Below, piece after piece: positions 34,901 to 48,692 of a stretch of DNA of 64,000 nucleotides (its first letter is position 1; each line of letters begins with the position of its first letter). Made by a program: the position numbers and the translations under genes. The notes below the pieces were generated by a model. It made no database searches. It was given only the letters and a program-made list of their open reading frames with translations, and was not told the DNA's origin. This DNA is from Rotaria macrura (Eukaryota > Rotifera > Eurotatoria > Philodinida > Philodinidae): assembly GCA_900239685.1 (NCBI GenBank), contig OENT01000698.1, forward strand, positions 1 through 64,000, read 5' to 3'.

Positions 34901-37900
34901 TTTTTCTACAAATTTTCCTCGAATTCATATCCCACTACTAGGTAATATTCTGACAGATTTTCGAAATTTTTATGAAATGTCGAAATAGAAATCATGAAAC
35001 TAATCATTTTATCTCTTATGATGGGATAAATCATTGTAAAACGAACTACGATTATAAATTCTAGAATGATAAATTGCATGGAAAAGAGAATAACCAGAAT
35101 CATATCTATCTCTTATACTATTGTCTATTTTACTAAAATAAAAATGATGTTATTTTTACCACGCCTCGACTATAATGAAGATCGCCATCGTTTTCTGATT
35201 TTGGATCCTTGAGCTATTAAATCAATACGGAAAAACCAAACAAATGAAAGAAAATGAAAATGATTGTATAACTTACCGCAAGATTATAAGCACTAAATGC
35301 TTGCTTTAAATTTTTCGGATGATTTTCAACCATGAAATAAAAACATACATAAGAATTTGCAAGCGTATCTTTAAGAGAATAATAGGTCATAGACGAAATT
35401 CGATTAATAAACAATAGACTTACACCAGGATGCTCCATCTTTAACATCAAGTTCAACTCCTTGTTTAGCATATTGAATACTCTCTTCAATCATTCGATTT
35501 CGTTCGGTACGATCAGTTACTTTTGATGCTAATTGTCGTGTGACAATTGATAAATTTCGTAACACAAATCTATTTTTTTCCTACGAAATAAAAAGCAACT
35601 GTTTCTTTTAAAGAAGAATGTGAATTTTCGTTTTCGTTTTACTTTGCTACTTGCATTCTTGAAACAATTGGCAGCCATTTCGAATTCTCCATTTTTAGCA
35701 TAACTCTCTCCAAGTTCATTTAATGTTAATACATTGGATGGTTGAAGAAGCGCCGCTTTACTTAAATAATCTGTTGCACGTTTATCATATTCGGGAAAGA
35801 TATTAAATGCACGACCCTTCCAATAGGAAAACAGAGCACGTTGACATGGATCACGAATTTGTTCTATTTAAAAACAAAATACGTAAATTTTGTTAGAAGA
35901 ATTCAGAAAAAGAAAAGAAAATTACACTTCTACCTTCAATTTCATTGTAATTCGAAAGTATTTGATCGAGTCGTGTTCGAATTAATTTATAGCGATTTTT
36001 CGATGATTCAGAAGCCTTTACGTTCGGTTTAAATAATTCATCTCGATATTGATATAGGTTTTCAACATCAGTCTAAATAAAATGTTCGTATTACATATGA
36101 GGCAATTAATCAGAATGAATGTATATATCATGAGAAGGCTTTCTTTTTGTATCCATGTCTACCTTGATCAGCGAATAGAAAGCTATGTATATAATGGCAA
36201 GAATCATTAGCATATGAAAGAGAGAGAAAAATAAAAACATGGCTACATTTCATCATTTGATTGAGTCAGGAACTAATAGAACAAAAAGAAATAGAGTACT
36301 GCGTATAGAAACTCAATACGTTATGACACCAGAAATCGCGTTATTTATTCCTAATTGTAACAATCAGGAGTATTTTTCATAATGTTTCCGATCCGTTGAA
36401 TTCGAATGGCAATCTAGTTTGATTGATATGATATAATGTTTAGTAAAGTGTTTTAGTGATTTTTAAAACGTAATTTATTAGCATAGAATAATCAATTGGA
36501 ATTCTATTTGTAATCGTCAGTACAAAAAAAATGGCAAACTAACGATTCTGTCTTGAAATGAATCATAAAATTTAAAAAGTTAGTCGTATCGTAAATTCTT
36601 AAACATACATAAAATGTTTAATTACTTCATGAATCGCGTTCGGATTAGGCTCAAGTTTGTTTAAGCTATTTATCTGTAACATTATTTGAGGAGATCAATC
36701 TATAGTATGGAGAAATGTTGCAAATTCAATTAGACCTTTGCATTACATAGATATTCAGAGTAAGAGAACATTAGCACAGAATGATGATTGTTGCCTTATA
36801 TATGTATTGTGTCTTTTGACGTATCAAAGATTCACAATCGATCGAAATCCATAGTGCCTAATTATCTTTTGCGATTGAGTTTCAAAGTTTGATTATGATA
36901 CATTTCTCTTGAATAAGTTTTCATCTATTAATATAAGAATGAAATTACATATCAGTTGTACTAATCAGAGAATAATATTTTCTTTTTTCCCTATAATCAT
37001 TCTTGACAGATATATTCTGTCCTTTCAATTATCTTTTGTATGAATAACATTAGCAAATAAAAATGAAATGCTGCGATCATACATGAAATGTAAGACTGTT
37101 TAGTGACCGACGAATAAACTACGGTTTCATGGATTATACTTGTTTTTATTTTCAAATTATTATTTTCATTGTAAAATACCTGAAGAAACATGTTGTGTTT
37201 TATTTAACTACAAAGTGTTCTTCAACACTACTAAAAACAGATTCAACGTGAGTAAGAAAGAAAAACAATGAAGCTTTTCTTTGCACACAGCGTGAGAATA
37301 CTTGATTATGAAATCTCTTTAAAGAGAGATGTTTTCATTGCATTCTCAAGTATTTTAAAATCTCTTTTAATAGGAAAGAAAATTTATTTTTAGACATGAT
37401 GTGAAACATGGAGTGAATTTTCTGTTACTGACTCTCAAAATTTCTAATTTTTCATATTGCACTTTGTATCACCATGCGTTTCAATTAACATGTCATTGTC
37501 CCAGGTAACAGAAATACAATACTATGAAGTAAAAAGCGGAGAAAAAATCTTTTACTAATGTAGACAACATTCTCGTTATGAAACAAATAAAAAAATGATT
37601 TTTGTCATTATGGCACAACATTAACCTACCGGATACGACTCGAAATTTAATGATTCACTCATCGAACATAAAGAGAAAAATTTGCTATGGTAACCAAACA
37701 ACTTTTAAGTACAATAAGTCATCTATAACCGACATCCGACTGTATATGACTGATTCATTTCGACATTATGATTAAGATTTGTGTTCGAGGAATTTTCTTA
37801 CCTTAAAAGCTGAAACAGTCTTGGCTTCTTCTGCCTAAAATGGATGCATTCAGTAATTATCTTAATTAACGTCCGAATAAATGTTTACCGTTCTTAATTG

Positions 37901-37924
37901 TACTTCATCAACTAAATCAGTCAT
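31976..37924 (-). CDS. TTC5: TTC5/Strap orthologue (TPR repeats + OB fold)
   Basis: Twelve exons, all phase-consistent: 37924-37889, 37834-37802, 36673-36605, 36072-35934, 35863-35643, 35580-35424, 35368-35277, 35213-35160, 32752-32606, 32540-32374, 32306-32135 and 32092-31976, giving about 467 residues (human TTC5 about 440). TPR units include SNVLTLNELGESYAKNGEFE, DGASWYTLANSYVCFYF and HEDYAEALTSYERSLELD. The C-terminal OB-fold follows (ACKGRIKPKKF to VDSPKNLKINGKDW). In mammals TTC5 is a p300 cofactor and also drives ribosome-linked decay of tubulin mRNA by reading the nascent tubulin N-terminus. The three small 5' exons and two atypical donors (GTTTAAG after exon 3, GTTACT after exon 11) are the least certain parts. 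Intron 8 is 2.4 kb and carries nested transposon-like repeats. Confidence 0.88.
33685..34111 (-). pseudogene. open-frame relic inside the inverted repeat
   Basis: On the same strand as TTC5, a frame without stops runs from about 34111 to 33685 (about 140 codons). It has no good ATG until the last third. It contains protein-like segments (RFQHLYVQISTVAKRL, PSSSFTNGILEKPI) that I cannot assign. It ends inside the left outer arm. It could be a captured gene fragment, a transposon relic or chance. Confidence 0.25.
34210..34495. mobile_element. hAT-type MITE
   Basis: A 286-bp element with terminal inverted repeats TAGGGATGTGCAG and, at the other end, TAGGCATGTGCAG. It is flanked by 8-bp target duplications TCTGGACC (34202-34209) and TCTAGACC (34496-34503), 7 of 8 identical. 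Subterminal inverted similarity continues (GATACTGAGCACTGAGTACTG in both arms). The 8-bp duplication and TAGGG-type ends are diagnostic of the hAT superfamily. It is non-coding. Confidence 0.88.
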
Positions 37925-38595
37925 TATGAATACTTCTAAAAGAAAAACACTAGATTTTTCTCATATATATTATGTTTTTTTTACTGCTCTTAACCCAATG
38001 ACCAATGCTTTTCTTTCAATAATTTCTTTCTGTATTGCGCTTTTACACATACACACACACACACACAGCTACAAAAAAGAAAAGGTTCGCACGACAAAGA
38101 ACAGAAGAAAAGAGAAAAAAATGATAAAGTAACACTGAAGTAAAAGTTTCAATCAAAAGAAAAACAGAAGAAAATGTCAAATGTTCACTGGAAAACCATT
38201 TGCACGTTTAAATAACGAATAAATATGCATATAATATATATATATATATATATGTAAAGAGTTAAAACCTGTCCTTTGTATTTGAGAAAACGAAAAGTAG
38301 AATTATGTACAGATAAATTCTATTGAAATTCTTATTTTCAGATTTCTCTTCAACAGAAAACAATATATTTTAGTCGATAAAACGAAAAGAGAAAGTTCAT
38401 ATATATATATACGTATATATATATATATGTATGTATAGAGATAAGATATATTTTTCTTAAACAGACATGAAGAACAACGAAGAGAAAAATACAACATAAA
38501 AGCATAAATTCACGTAAAACACATGAAAAGAGATGTGCAGAAAAAGAAGAAGAAATTAATGCTGTTGCTATAATCTGATAAAATTTTGCTTCGTT
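37925..38595. repeat. short spacer between TTC5 and Rab2 with microsatellites
   Basis: Contains the promoter side of TTC5 and the 3' side of Rab2. An AC run (about 38046-38067) and two TA runs (about 38230-38253 and 38398-38428) are present. No promoter element can be named. Confidence 0.7.
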
Positions 38596-39623
<1,028 letters not shown>

Positions 39624-42569
39624 TTTTCAAAATTAACTATTGGAACAATTTATTTTATCTTTGGATAATCTAAAATCGTTTTAAAAGACTAGATATTATT
39701 TGATGTAAGAGATGATGATTCACAATCAGAATATTCAATGAGACATCAGCTACAGTACTGCTGCTGCTGCTGCTGCTATGTCACCATCTTGAATGTTGAT
39801 GATCGACTGACTTCTGAAGTTGTATTCTGTTTTATTTTAACCAACGACATCTATATACGCAGATTGATTGTCCTTTATGTAAATCAAATAAAAAATAATT
39901 GTGGAACTAATGTTAGTAACTGCTACTTTCAATTTTTAAATAATTTTGTTTGCTAAACTATTGGAAAACTAATATTAGAAGAAGTTTTTACATACATCAA
40001 ATGAAATTGATTTTAACAACTACATGGGTTCTGTAATGTAAACCATATTAGAAGAATATCTTCAAATTATGACTCCTTATATAAACTGATTTTTGATATA
40101 GTTACAGGTGAATGTGTACAATGATAGGCAAGCGTTTCATAAATACTCAGTCAATCAAGTTCACATGACTCATCTGTCACAAAATGTCGAAACATGTTGT
40201 TGACAACTCTTGAAAACTATGTGGACTCTCTTTCTCTCTCTCTGCATCGGATTATAAAATCTAATCATCACTAGTACTAAAAAGAATATTTCGTGTCAGA
40301 GTAATTGAATTAATCATTATAGATGAAGGAGTATTTTTTGTTTCATCATTTAGCTAAACTCTGTCAAGACAAGAATGTTCTAATAAGACCGACGAGAGAA
40401 ATACTGAGTAAACAGGCATTGGTTGAATGTTATGTTTGATATCGGTGGTTGAATATTATTTCCTTACAAATGTATGAAAGAATAATAAAGCACTACTGAA
40501 GGAAAGTAATTATATAATTTGACTTTGACCTGATGAATAATCAAGGAGTAAAGTTCATGCAGGTGAATCCAGAGAACAATGAAGGAGAAAAATCTAATAG
40601 TGCTTGTCATACAGACGTTACTGTGATGCATTAGCACATTCTCATCGAAGAAAAATAAAACACAAATGAAAATAGATTACTAACATGAGAATGAGAATTT
40701 TTTCAAGGTACTACACACGTGCTTGAGATGACTCATTCTATACGTGGCATACAAAGCATGATTCTGCCCTTATTCAGTTGTTATGTTTCCAACGAAAATG
40801 ACACATTCATTTTCCAAACAGAGCTATCAAGATCTCTATCTCTTTGTTTTGTTTTTGATACCGATGTTTTAAACACTGATTCAAGACTATTAAAGATCAA
40901 ATTATGTAGATCTATCTGTTGTTTATGAATTCTGATATCAAAGACAAAGGCAAGGATCTAGAATCGAGTTGTCAATCATCTGCTATCTTCTATCGTTATA
41001 AACAAATGCAAAATGGTGTTTCAGCTAATAATAGGTCACACTCGCTGAGAAAAATCTACGTGCATTCATTTCTTCTGGTTTACTGCTTCATAAATGTATG
41101 CATCAATAATTCGGAATTTCATATTTGAACAGATAAGGACTGAATAGTTACAGGAATAAATAAAGACAGACATTTGCTATCGTCGCGTCGGTACTAACAT
41201 CAAAGTCTTCAGCTTCGTAGAGCAGTTTAGTACAATGTTTCTAACAGGAATTTTAAGCAAAGTAGCAATTCACAGTGTACCAACACTTTTTCCACATTAT
41301 TCCCAGGAAAAGACAAAGTAATTTTTCAAACTCGCAAATGACCTGGGTACTTTGCTTCTGCCTGTGGTACTTGACGTTAGAAACAGTGGTTCAACGTATA
41401 TTTCTATAAAGTAAATCCAATAAGATAATATTTTAGACAGTGTATATAGACAGTTGTGGATCGGGATTAGGAAATAACAATCAAATTAATTTAAAAACTC
41501 GTCGGTGCTAACTTCAGATTGACTTGCAGTCTTCAGCTGCGAATAACACGACATGGTCATATATTTCATATTCTATCTCTTAACGTATTTAATATTTGAC
41601 TGTTTGAGTAAATATCGAGTCAATAACACTTCAGTAAAGAAAACGGTTGGAAAGCTCTACGTTCGGAATCTTTTGTCAGTTTTATAGATTGATCTTTGAC
41701 AAAACCGAAGAATCGCTAATCCGTGGGTATTTCTTTTTGTGATATTGTTCTTGAAACTTGAATCAGAACAATGATATCTATTCAATTAAATATGATATTT
41801 AAAATTCTGTTTGTTTGCAAATAAGAACGTGAAAATTCTTATTTTCCTTATCACTCTCATTTTTGCAAAAATGACTGTGGTTCGCGAACGGAGTCATTTA
41901 TGAAGAATGCAGCCACCCAACCCAACGCAATTCATCGAACATCAAATAGTTGAGTATACTTTGATGTCCCCTTTTTTAAACAAAAATATCCGATCTGAAA
42001 AAACAACCAAGTCCAACGGTCTCAAACGTAGCCATCGAACGGAAAGATAGAATTAGCATACGATCTAAGAGACACTTGGTTTAAATAAAGCATACACGTT
42101 CGTTAAACTGTACAGCGGATTGGTGTACATCAAAGAATTTGAAAGTATTATAAACAGTTCTAAGCACACTGAAGTACATTACAGAACGTCAAAATAGTTA
42201 TGATTTGAAAAGCACTTGCATCAAGTTATGTAAAGTATTTCAAAGAAGTTCGAATTAACTTCAAATCTCCAACTCCATTATTTTTGTTCGTGAAAAAATG
42301 ATCTGTTCACCATCCATCCCAAGCGATGATTTCCTAATTTGAAAGAGTTTATCAATATTGTCAAAATATTTATGGCACATAGTTGTTCAGTGTATCTTGT
42401 CAGATGGAATGCAATTTTTCTGAAAAGAACATTTTTAACGAATTTCGAAATGATCAAATACTGCTGAGAAGTTTTCATCTGATATTAATTACATATATTG
42501 ATGATATCGTTTCTCTTTCTAACGATATTTGGCGCTTTCGAATTGCTTTGTATTCTTATGCTATATAAG
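39624..42569. other. intergenic between divergent Rab2 and ODAD2 genes
   Basis: A 2.9-kb spacer that should contain both promoters and probably the first exon of ODAD2. A CTG run lies at 39758-39777 and a CT run near 40230. No motif can be named as a promoter. Confidence 0.5.
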
Positions 42570-45500
42570 TGAAAACGGAAGAAAGCGATGAAGATTTAAA
42601 TTACGGAAAGTTAGCAAAGCGAATGGCACAAGTAACAAATAATACATTGACAGATGACAAGGAAACCGATGTTGAAAAGCATTCTATCGAACGACGTAGT
42701 AGTGTTAGACACCGTAACGAGAACGATAACGATGAAAGTGCAACATGGAGTGTTGGTAGTAATGGAGGTTTAAGTCGATCCAGTCACGATGATGGACTTA
42801 TTTTTCAAAGTAAGAATAATTTTGGTTCATTTCTCGACGATTTCCTTTCGACTTTCGCTTGATTGTTGTCAGACACACAAACACATATTTATATATAAAG
42901 AACGAAAATGTTTTGATACCGTAACTTTTCTATGTCGAAATATTAAAGAATATTTGTCACTATTTTATTCCCTCACATTGGATAACACTGATAAAGATTC
43001 TAAAACTTTTATCTATGTTTTCTAAATGGAAAACTTGTGATTTCGAGTGTTTTCATGTATCTTTCACAACTGAAGTAACTGTTGTTTTTCAATTAATTTG
43101 AGAATGCTAGAGCAATTATGCCATTGATTCCAATATTCAGAATGTATTCTGAGAACTTCTCGTCTACCTGACCATATCGAATGAAACTTGTGAAACTCGA
43201 GATAATTTATTTTCTATTATATAGAATTGAAGTTAGAGATTGTATCAAGAACAAAGTGAACGCACCGAGAGCAGACCAGTCGTAGGGAGAAGCCGATCCA
43301 AAAATTGAAGAAAGTCATACGATGTTACTCAGAGCTGGATTTGGTCTGTATTCATAGAAATATGGTAGACAATTTTCCTCGAATTCAGAGAAATTCTTCT
43401 GATATCTTTTCCCAAAATAAGAGAAAGCTGACGCACTAAATTTTCAAAATTCAGTCAATGTTCCCGATACAATTTTTTCGAGCCAGATAGTTTGACCCTG
43501 CTATCGGGTCACCACCAAATTATGTAGAACATCAGTTGTATAGATGGCAATTCAAAAGAATAGAATAGATTGAAATTCTTCACAAAGATGAACATAATCT
43601 TGATAGTTACGTTTAATCTAGATGTTTCAACTCATTCTAATGATCAGAAATTTGAAGAAATCGACAAATTATCCAAGTGAATAATTATTTGAAAGTTTTA
43701 ATTTTATACTTTTCAAAAACAATCTAGAAAATCTAGAAATAATGATGAATATCTCGATTTAAAAAATTACTTTGAAACCGATAATAATAGACACGAATAT
43801 TTCTATGATGGTGTTGAAGAAATTTTATCGATGTCCGACAATGAACAAAGTAATCATAGTGAAGACGACGAACGTCTATTCAATGACGACGATCGAATCT
43901 CGTTTACGCGTGAACAACTTTTGGAATATCAACAAATAACAAAATTAATTCGATTTGTTAAAGTCTATTGAGAAAGAGAAACAAAGATTTTGTTTATTTT
44001 TCTTATAATTATAAACAATATTCATCTAGAATGGTGGCCGATGTACAGCTATTCTATCACTAGCATTATTACGTGATCATAATTTACAAGGGCAAAGTGC
44101 TTTTTCAGCATTCAAAGATTCATCGGTTATAAGTGTTCTGCTGAATTTCATAGAGATGTATGATCGAGATCTTAAAGTAAAAGAATGAATTGAAATCATG
44201 ATGTCAAAGAAATATTCGAATCCTTATTTTATATCTTATCTAGCTCAACACACTATTTATTCTTCAAGATGCATGTCAAAATTCTTCATTTGCCTATGAA
44301 ATATTTCGTTTAGGTGGAATAATAACAATTATCAATACAATGTGTTTAGATCGTATTGGTATACAAGAGAGTTGTTCTATTTTATATAAACTTTTAGTAT
44401 TTCGTCGAGCACGAAGAGTTGTGAGACGTTTCGGTGGAATTAGTAAATTAGTAAACAGAATAGAAGGGGCAGGTGAATGAGAATCATTTGATTTATAATT
44501 TTGATTTAGATTACTTTACTTGATGAATTAAGTGAAAATTTCATTGAAAATAATCAAATAATATCAGATATATTTCAAGTATTTTTATTATTATGTAAAT
44601 CGGAAAAAAATAAATATGTTTGTATTCGATATGGCATTGGAAGAATCTTTATGAAAATTATTTTAAATATTTCAAATCAATCATCAAAATCAATCATTTC
44701 ACTATTTGCCGTTCTTCTTCATATAGTAAGTTGTTATTATTAGTTCATTAGAAAATTTTAATATAAAGAAATCCTATTTTTGACTCTATTTCTAATTTTG
44801 TTGAAAGAATCTAAACCAAAATGCCAATACTCTTCGGTACGAGTTGAAGTGAGAAATATCGTTCTAATAGGTTTTCATTTCGAAATGTAAATCACATATG
44901 ATTATGAACATTTTTTATACTGCGGTTAGTTTAAGTGTAGAAGTACAATCGTGAACGTTTCTGGATGCATTGTCCGTAATTTGTATCTTATTGTCTATTG
45001 TTGTGTCAGTGTCGTTAAAAAAACGTCTATTCTTGCATATAGAAGACTATGGAAAGGAAATTGAATGTTGAAATTGGTTTGTCTATGAGCTTAAACGAAA
45101 GATTTTTACTTTGACTCATAACTAAAGCGACAGCAAATGATCCGTTCCTTATTTTCCTATTAAAATAAAATTGTCATATTCTAGCTGATGACTTCAAGTG
45201 TACTTAGTAACAAAATTTGTAGTCTTGTGAGAACATCATCTAAGAATGTCAGGTTAGAATTCACGCAATAAGACATGATTATTGTATCGTTTTGGAAAAA
45301 TTTGTTGTTCACAAACTACCTTCCGAAAATTCACTCCTCGATGATTGACTCAATGTCACAATGAAATATGAATAGGACGACAGATATAAGAAGTGATATT
45401 TGACAATGGTACACATGAAGAAATTTCTTAACTCGAAACTAAATGACGCAAACCGTAAGCTTATGGCACTCCTTTTATCTATTAAACAGACAGTTATAAC

Positions 45501-48500
45501 TATGATTGTAGAAAAAAAACAATCGTACTCGGAAAAAGATCATTGTTCCGTTTTAACGGCGTCATTTTTCACAACAAAATACGAGAAAATAAGATGTTCT
45601 CTATTGACTTTAATTTTTAGTTTAAAAATATGTTGATGATTAGTATAGTTAAATAACAATTGAGTTTGATGCTTAGAACTACGAGTAGTCGTCATGCATA
45701 AAAGTAATTGAATAACGTATAACTTTGAATGTTGAACTCACAAGAAGGTCTCTTGGTTCAGTTCGGAGCATATGAATCAATCACAATTTGCTTTTTAAAA
45801 TGAATGAGTGGACATGAAGATAAGCCTTTTTTCATGCACTGAATCATTATACGTACTATATAAATAATCGAATTCTTGATAAGTTGTCTGTGAATGTCAA
45901 TGATGTAACAATGAATTTATTTGTATGTTTAAAAGATTCTTTTGGATGAAGATACGCCCGAATTCATTATTAAGCATTTGATTTCTCATACTTGTTCTGT
46001 TAGCAACTAAGTCGAGTATTCGAATTCATGCATACTTATCTATATCTTAGGTAAGAAAAGGACTTCACTTTCTTCATAGACGATATTTCGTTTACAAATG
46101 ATCGATACGAATGTAATAGTATCTTTAATAAATTCGATTGATGTAAACAACATGGAACTAACTCGTGTCATATGTGAATCTCTCTATTGTTTATCACATG
46201 AAGTAAATCTTTTGCAATTTATCTATCGACATGGCTTTAAAAAACTAAAACTTTTACTGGAACAAACCAAGGATCCATCAATATTTTGCTCAATAATACA
46301 TATTTTAACGGAATTCATTCGAAATAATGAAAATATATCCAATGATATGATATTAAATATGATCAAATTTTTTAAAAATTCTTCAAATTCTTCTTATCTA
46401 TTACGAATTATTAAATCTTTAAGTGCATTAACAAAAATTTCTAAAACAATCGAGTTGTTTAAACAGGAGAAACTTTTCTCAGATTTTATTTTTTATTTAC
46501 AAAATGAAAATAATTCTGATATACGATTACATATTTTATTCATATTAGAAAAATGTGGAAAAGATAAAGAAGCAGCTAAGTGAGTAGTGATTTTGTCTCC
46601 TGAACAACAAACAAGCTAAACATGGAATTTTGGTGGGAATTCCATACTTCATAGAAAGTCAACGACTTTTAGGTCAGAGAAAAACCGACTTTCATTTTCC
46701 TTCCTCTTTTTTCGTGCCTTTAATGCAGTAAAAAATCATATAGATTAATTGAAACAGCGAGTTCTATCAAGTCTACTGTAGCCGAAACATGATCCTAAGA
46801 GACAAAGGATTTTGCTCGTCATTTCTAATCCGTAGGATAACAAGCAGATTTTACAGTGTAGAATAACAGTGTACATATTAAAATTTTTTTAAAAATACTA
46901 TTGCTAATAGATAACAGTCAATTACAAGAAATAAGCCAAGAGTGAAAAAGATATATTCTTGATTTTTGAGTAAAGACCAGACACGCAGGGTTAATGTTCA
47001 ACTTGTCGTATCTTGCCCTCGTTGTCGAGTACTAATGAGATAAATTTCGAAGAAGAAGAGAAGATATTGAGCAGTTGTCAGCATGATCTTCACATGATTA
47101 ACATGTGAAACATGATAGAGTTGACGTTGTTACTTAGAGAAAACTATTTTATACTACTGACTAACGGGTTCGATTTTTTCATCATGATTCTATTTGAACT
47201 TGCAGAAAATCATTAAAACAGTTGTTCGTTTCGCAGAATGAAATGTCACCGGTTCTTTATCATTCGGAATTGGTTTCAGATGATTTTTTCAAATAAAATT
47301 ATACGGTGTATAACTTCTTCAATGACAATTAAGAATTAAATGACAATAGTGATAAGAATATTCTAATTGACAATGATATTCAATTCAGTCATTGAGTTAT
47401 TTCTTCTTAAAAGAAAACTAAAAATCAAGAAATTATATCTTATGTGAAATATTATCTCATTTTTTATCAATAGAAAGAAATTAAAAGTATTATTCTAACG
47501 GAGATTTTCTAACTATGCAAACAAGTATTCAAGATCGGAGACCATTTCTTCGTGAAGAATTCTACTAGGACTAATTATGAAAATACGGTTTTAAAAATCA
47601 TGATAACACCTTGATGTATTTCATCAAGTTTCTGAATGTCTCATAAGTACAGAAGCGTGCTTTGTCCATATCATAACTTAGAATTTTAAAATCTAATTTT
47701 CCTTTTTTTCTACATAAAGAATGATTATTGATGATAATGGTTTACAAGAATTATGGACATTATTTAAACTAGCATCATCATCATCTGTTAAAATAGCTGC
47801 TGGATGGGCGATTAGAAATTGTCTTGCTTCGATTGAAGTCCGTCGATTATCTATTTATCTAGATGTATAGATTTGAGAAACTCGTCTTTCTTTTTCTTTT
47901 TCAAGAATCATGGAGAATTAATACGTTCATTTGATGGTGTTTTCTATTTAATTCTGAATACGTTAACAACGGAAAATATTGATTTACTTGCTGTGAATTT
48001 AGCTATCGTTGCTGAAATTGTCAAAGATGCACATAATCTCGAAATTCTAACGGATCTTGGCATTGTCTCAACAATTTCTCAGCTGAATTATTTAGTTGAG
48101 TTCATTTGTTTAATTTTTACATAAACTAAGATGTCGCAATTGTTGTTTGTTCTACTTCAATAGAACTATGCTCAATTGAGGAAACCATTTTGTGATGCAG
48201 TAGCTAATTTATTGGATTTGCTGAAAAATCAAGAGCAATTCGGCAATCGGCGCGTTATTTTAACATTAAAAAATTATTTACAAGAACAAAATGCAGAACT
48301 TTCTAAACCTTTAACTAAAGTTATTTATGATCTTTCTCGCGTTCCATCCAATTGTGTTATATTGCATGAGGTTGGCATTGGGCAGGTAAGAACATGCATG
48401 ATTGAAAATGTAAAATAGCGACTCTTGTTTATTCTATCGGTAGGATTTACTTAAATTGATTGGTGATGATGATTCTTTCGTGCAAGAGAAATCTGCCAAT

Positions 48501-48692
48501 GCATTGAGAAATATGCGTCAATTACTTAACGATAATCGACAGGTCGAAAAAACGTTTATTAAAGACATTGCTCGAGGTAATACTTCCTTCTAAGATAGTA
48601 AAAAATTGAATTGCTGTGTTTATGTTTGTTTTCTATTGTCTTCAGTTCCGATACAAAAGATGCCTGATAAACGAGTCAAATGCATTTTCTAA
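42570..48692 (+). CDS. ODAD2: armadillo-repeat outer dynein arm docking protein (ODAD2/ARMC4)
   Basis: Exons: 42570-42809, 43728-43962, 44030-44176, 44244-44450, 44510-44725, 46080-46579, 47720-47837, 47906-48094, 48164-48385, 48444-48576 and 48646-48692. From 43728 onward all phases agree. The N-terminal exons are acidic and low-complexity. Then come armadillo repeats with ARMC4-specific landmarks: NGGRCTAILSLALLRDHNL, FRRARRVVRRFGGISKL, SVKIAAGWAIRNC followed by NHGELIRSFDG, and DLSRVPSNCVILHEVG. In animals this protein docks outer dynein arms to ciliary doublets, fitting a ciliated rotifer. The start is not resolved: the first listed exon begins after an AG with no in-frame ATG. Its donor phase (1) does not match the next acceptor (which needs 2), so a small exon is missing. 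The assembled part, about 750 residues, is shorter than the human protein (about 1,040), mainly at the N-terminus. Confidence 0.85.

Noticed and set aside
43728-48692. Alternative reading as generic importin/beta-catenin-type armadillo protein
   Set aside because: Specific ARMC4-like blocks (RRARRVVRRFGGISKL, GELIRSFDG, NCVILHEVG) in the right order favour ODAD2.
48690-48692. C-terminal KCIF of ODAD2 as a CaaX prenylation box
   Set aside because: The Cys is third from the end rather than fourth, so it does not fit a CaaX motif.
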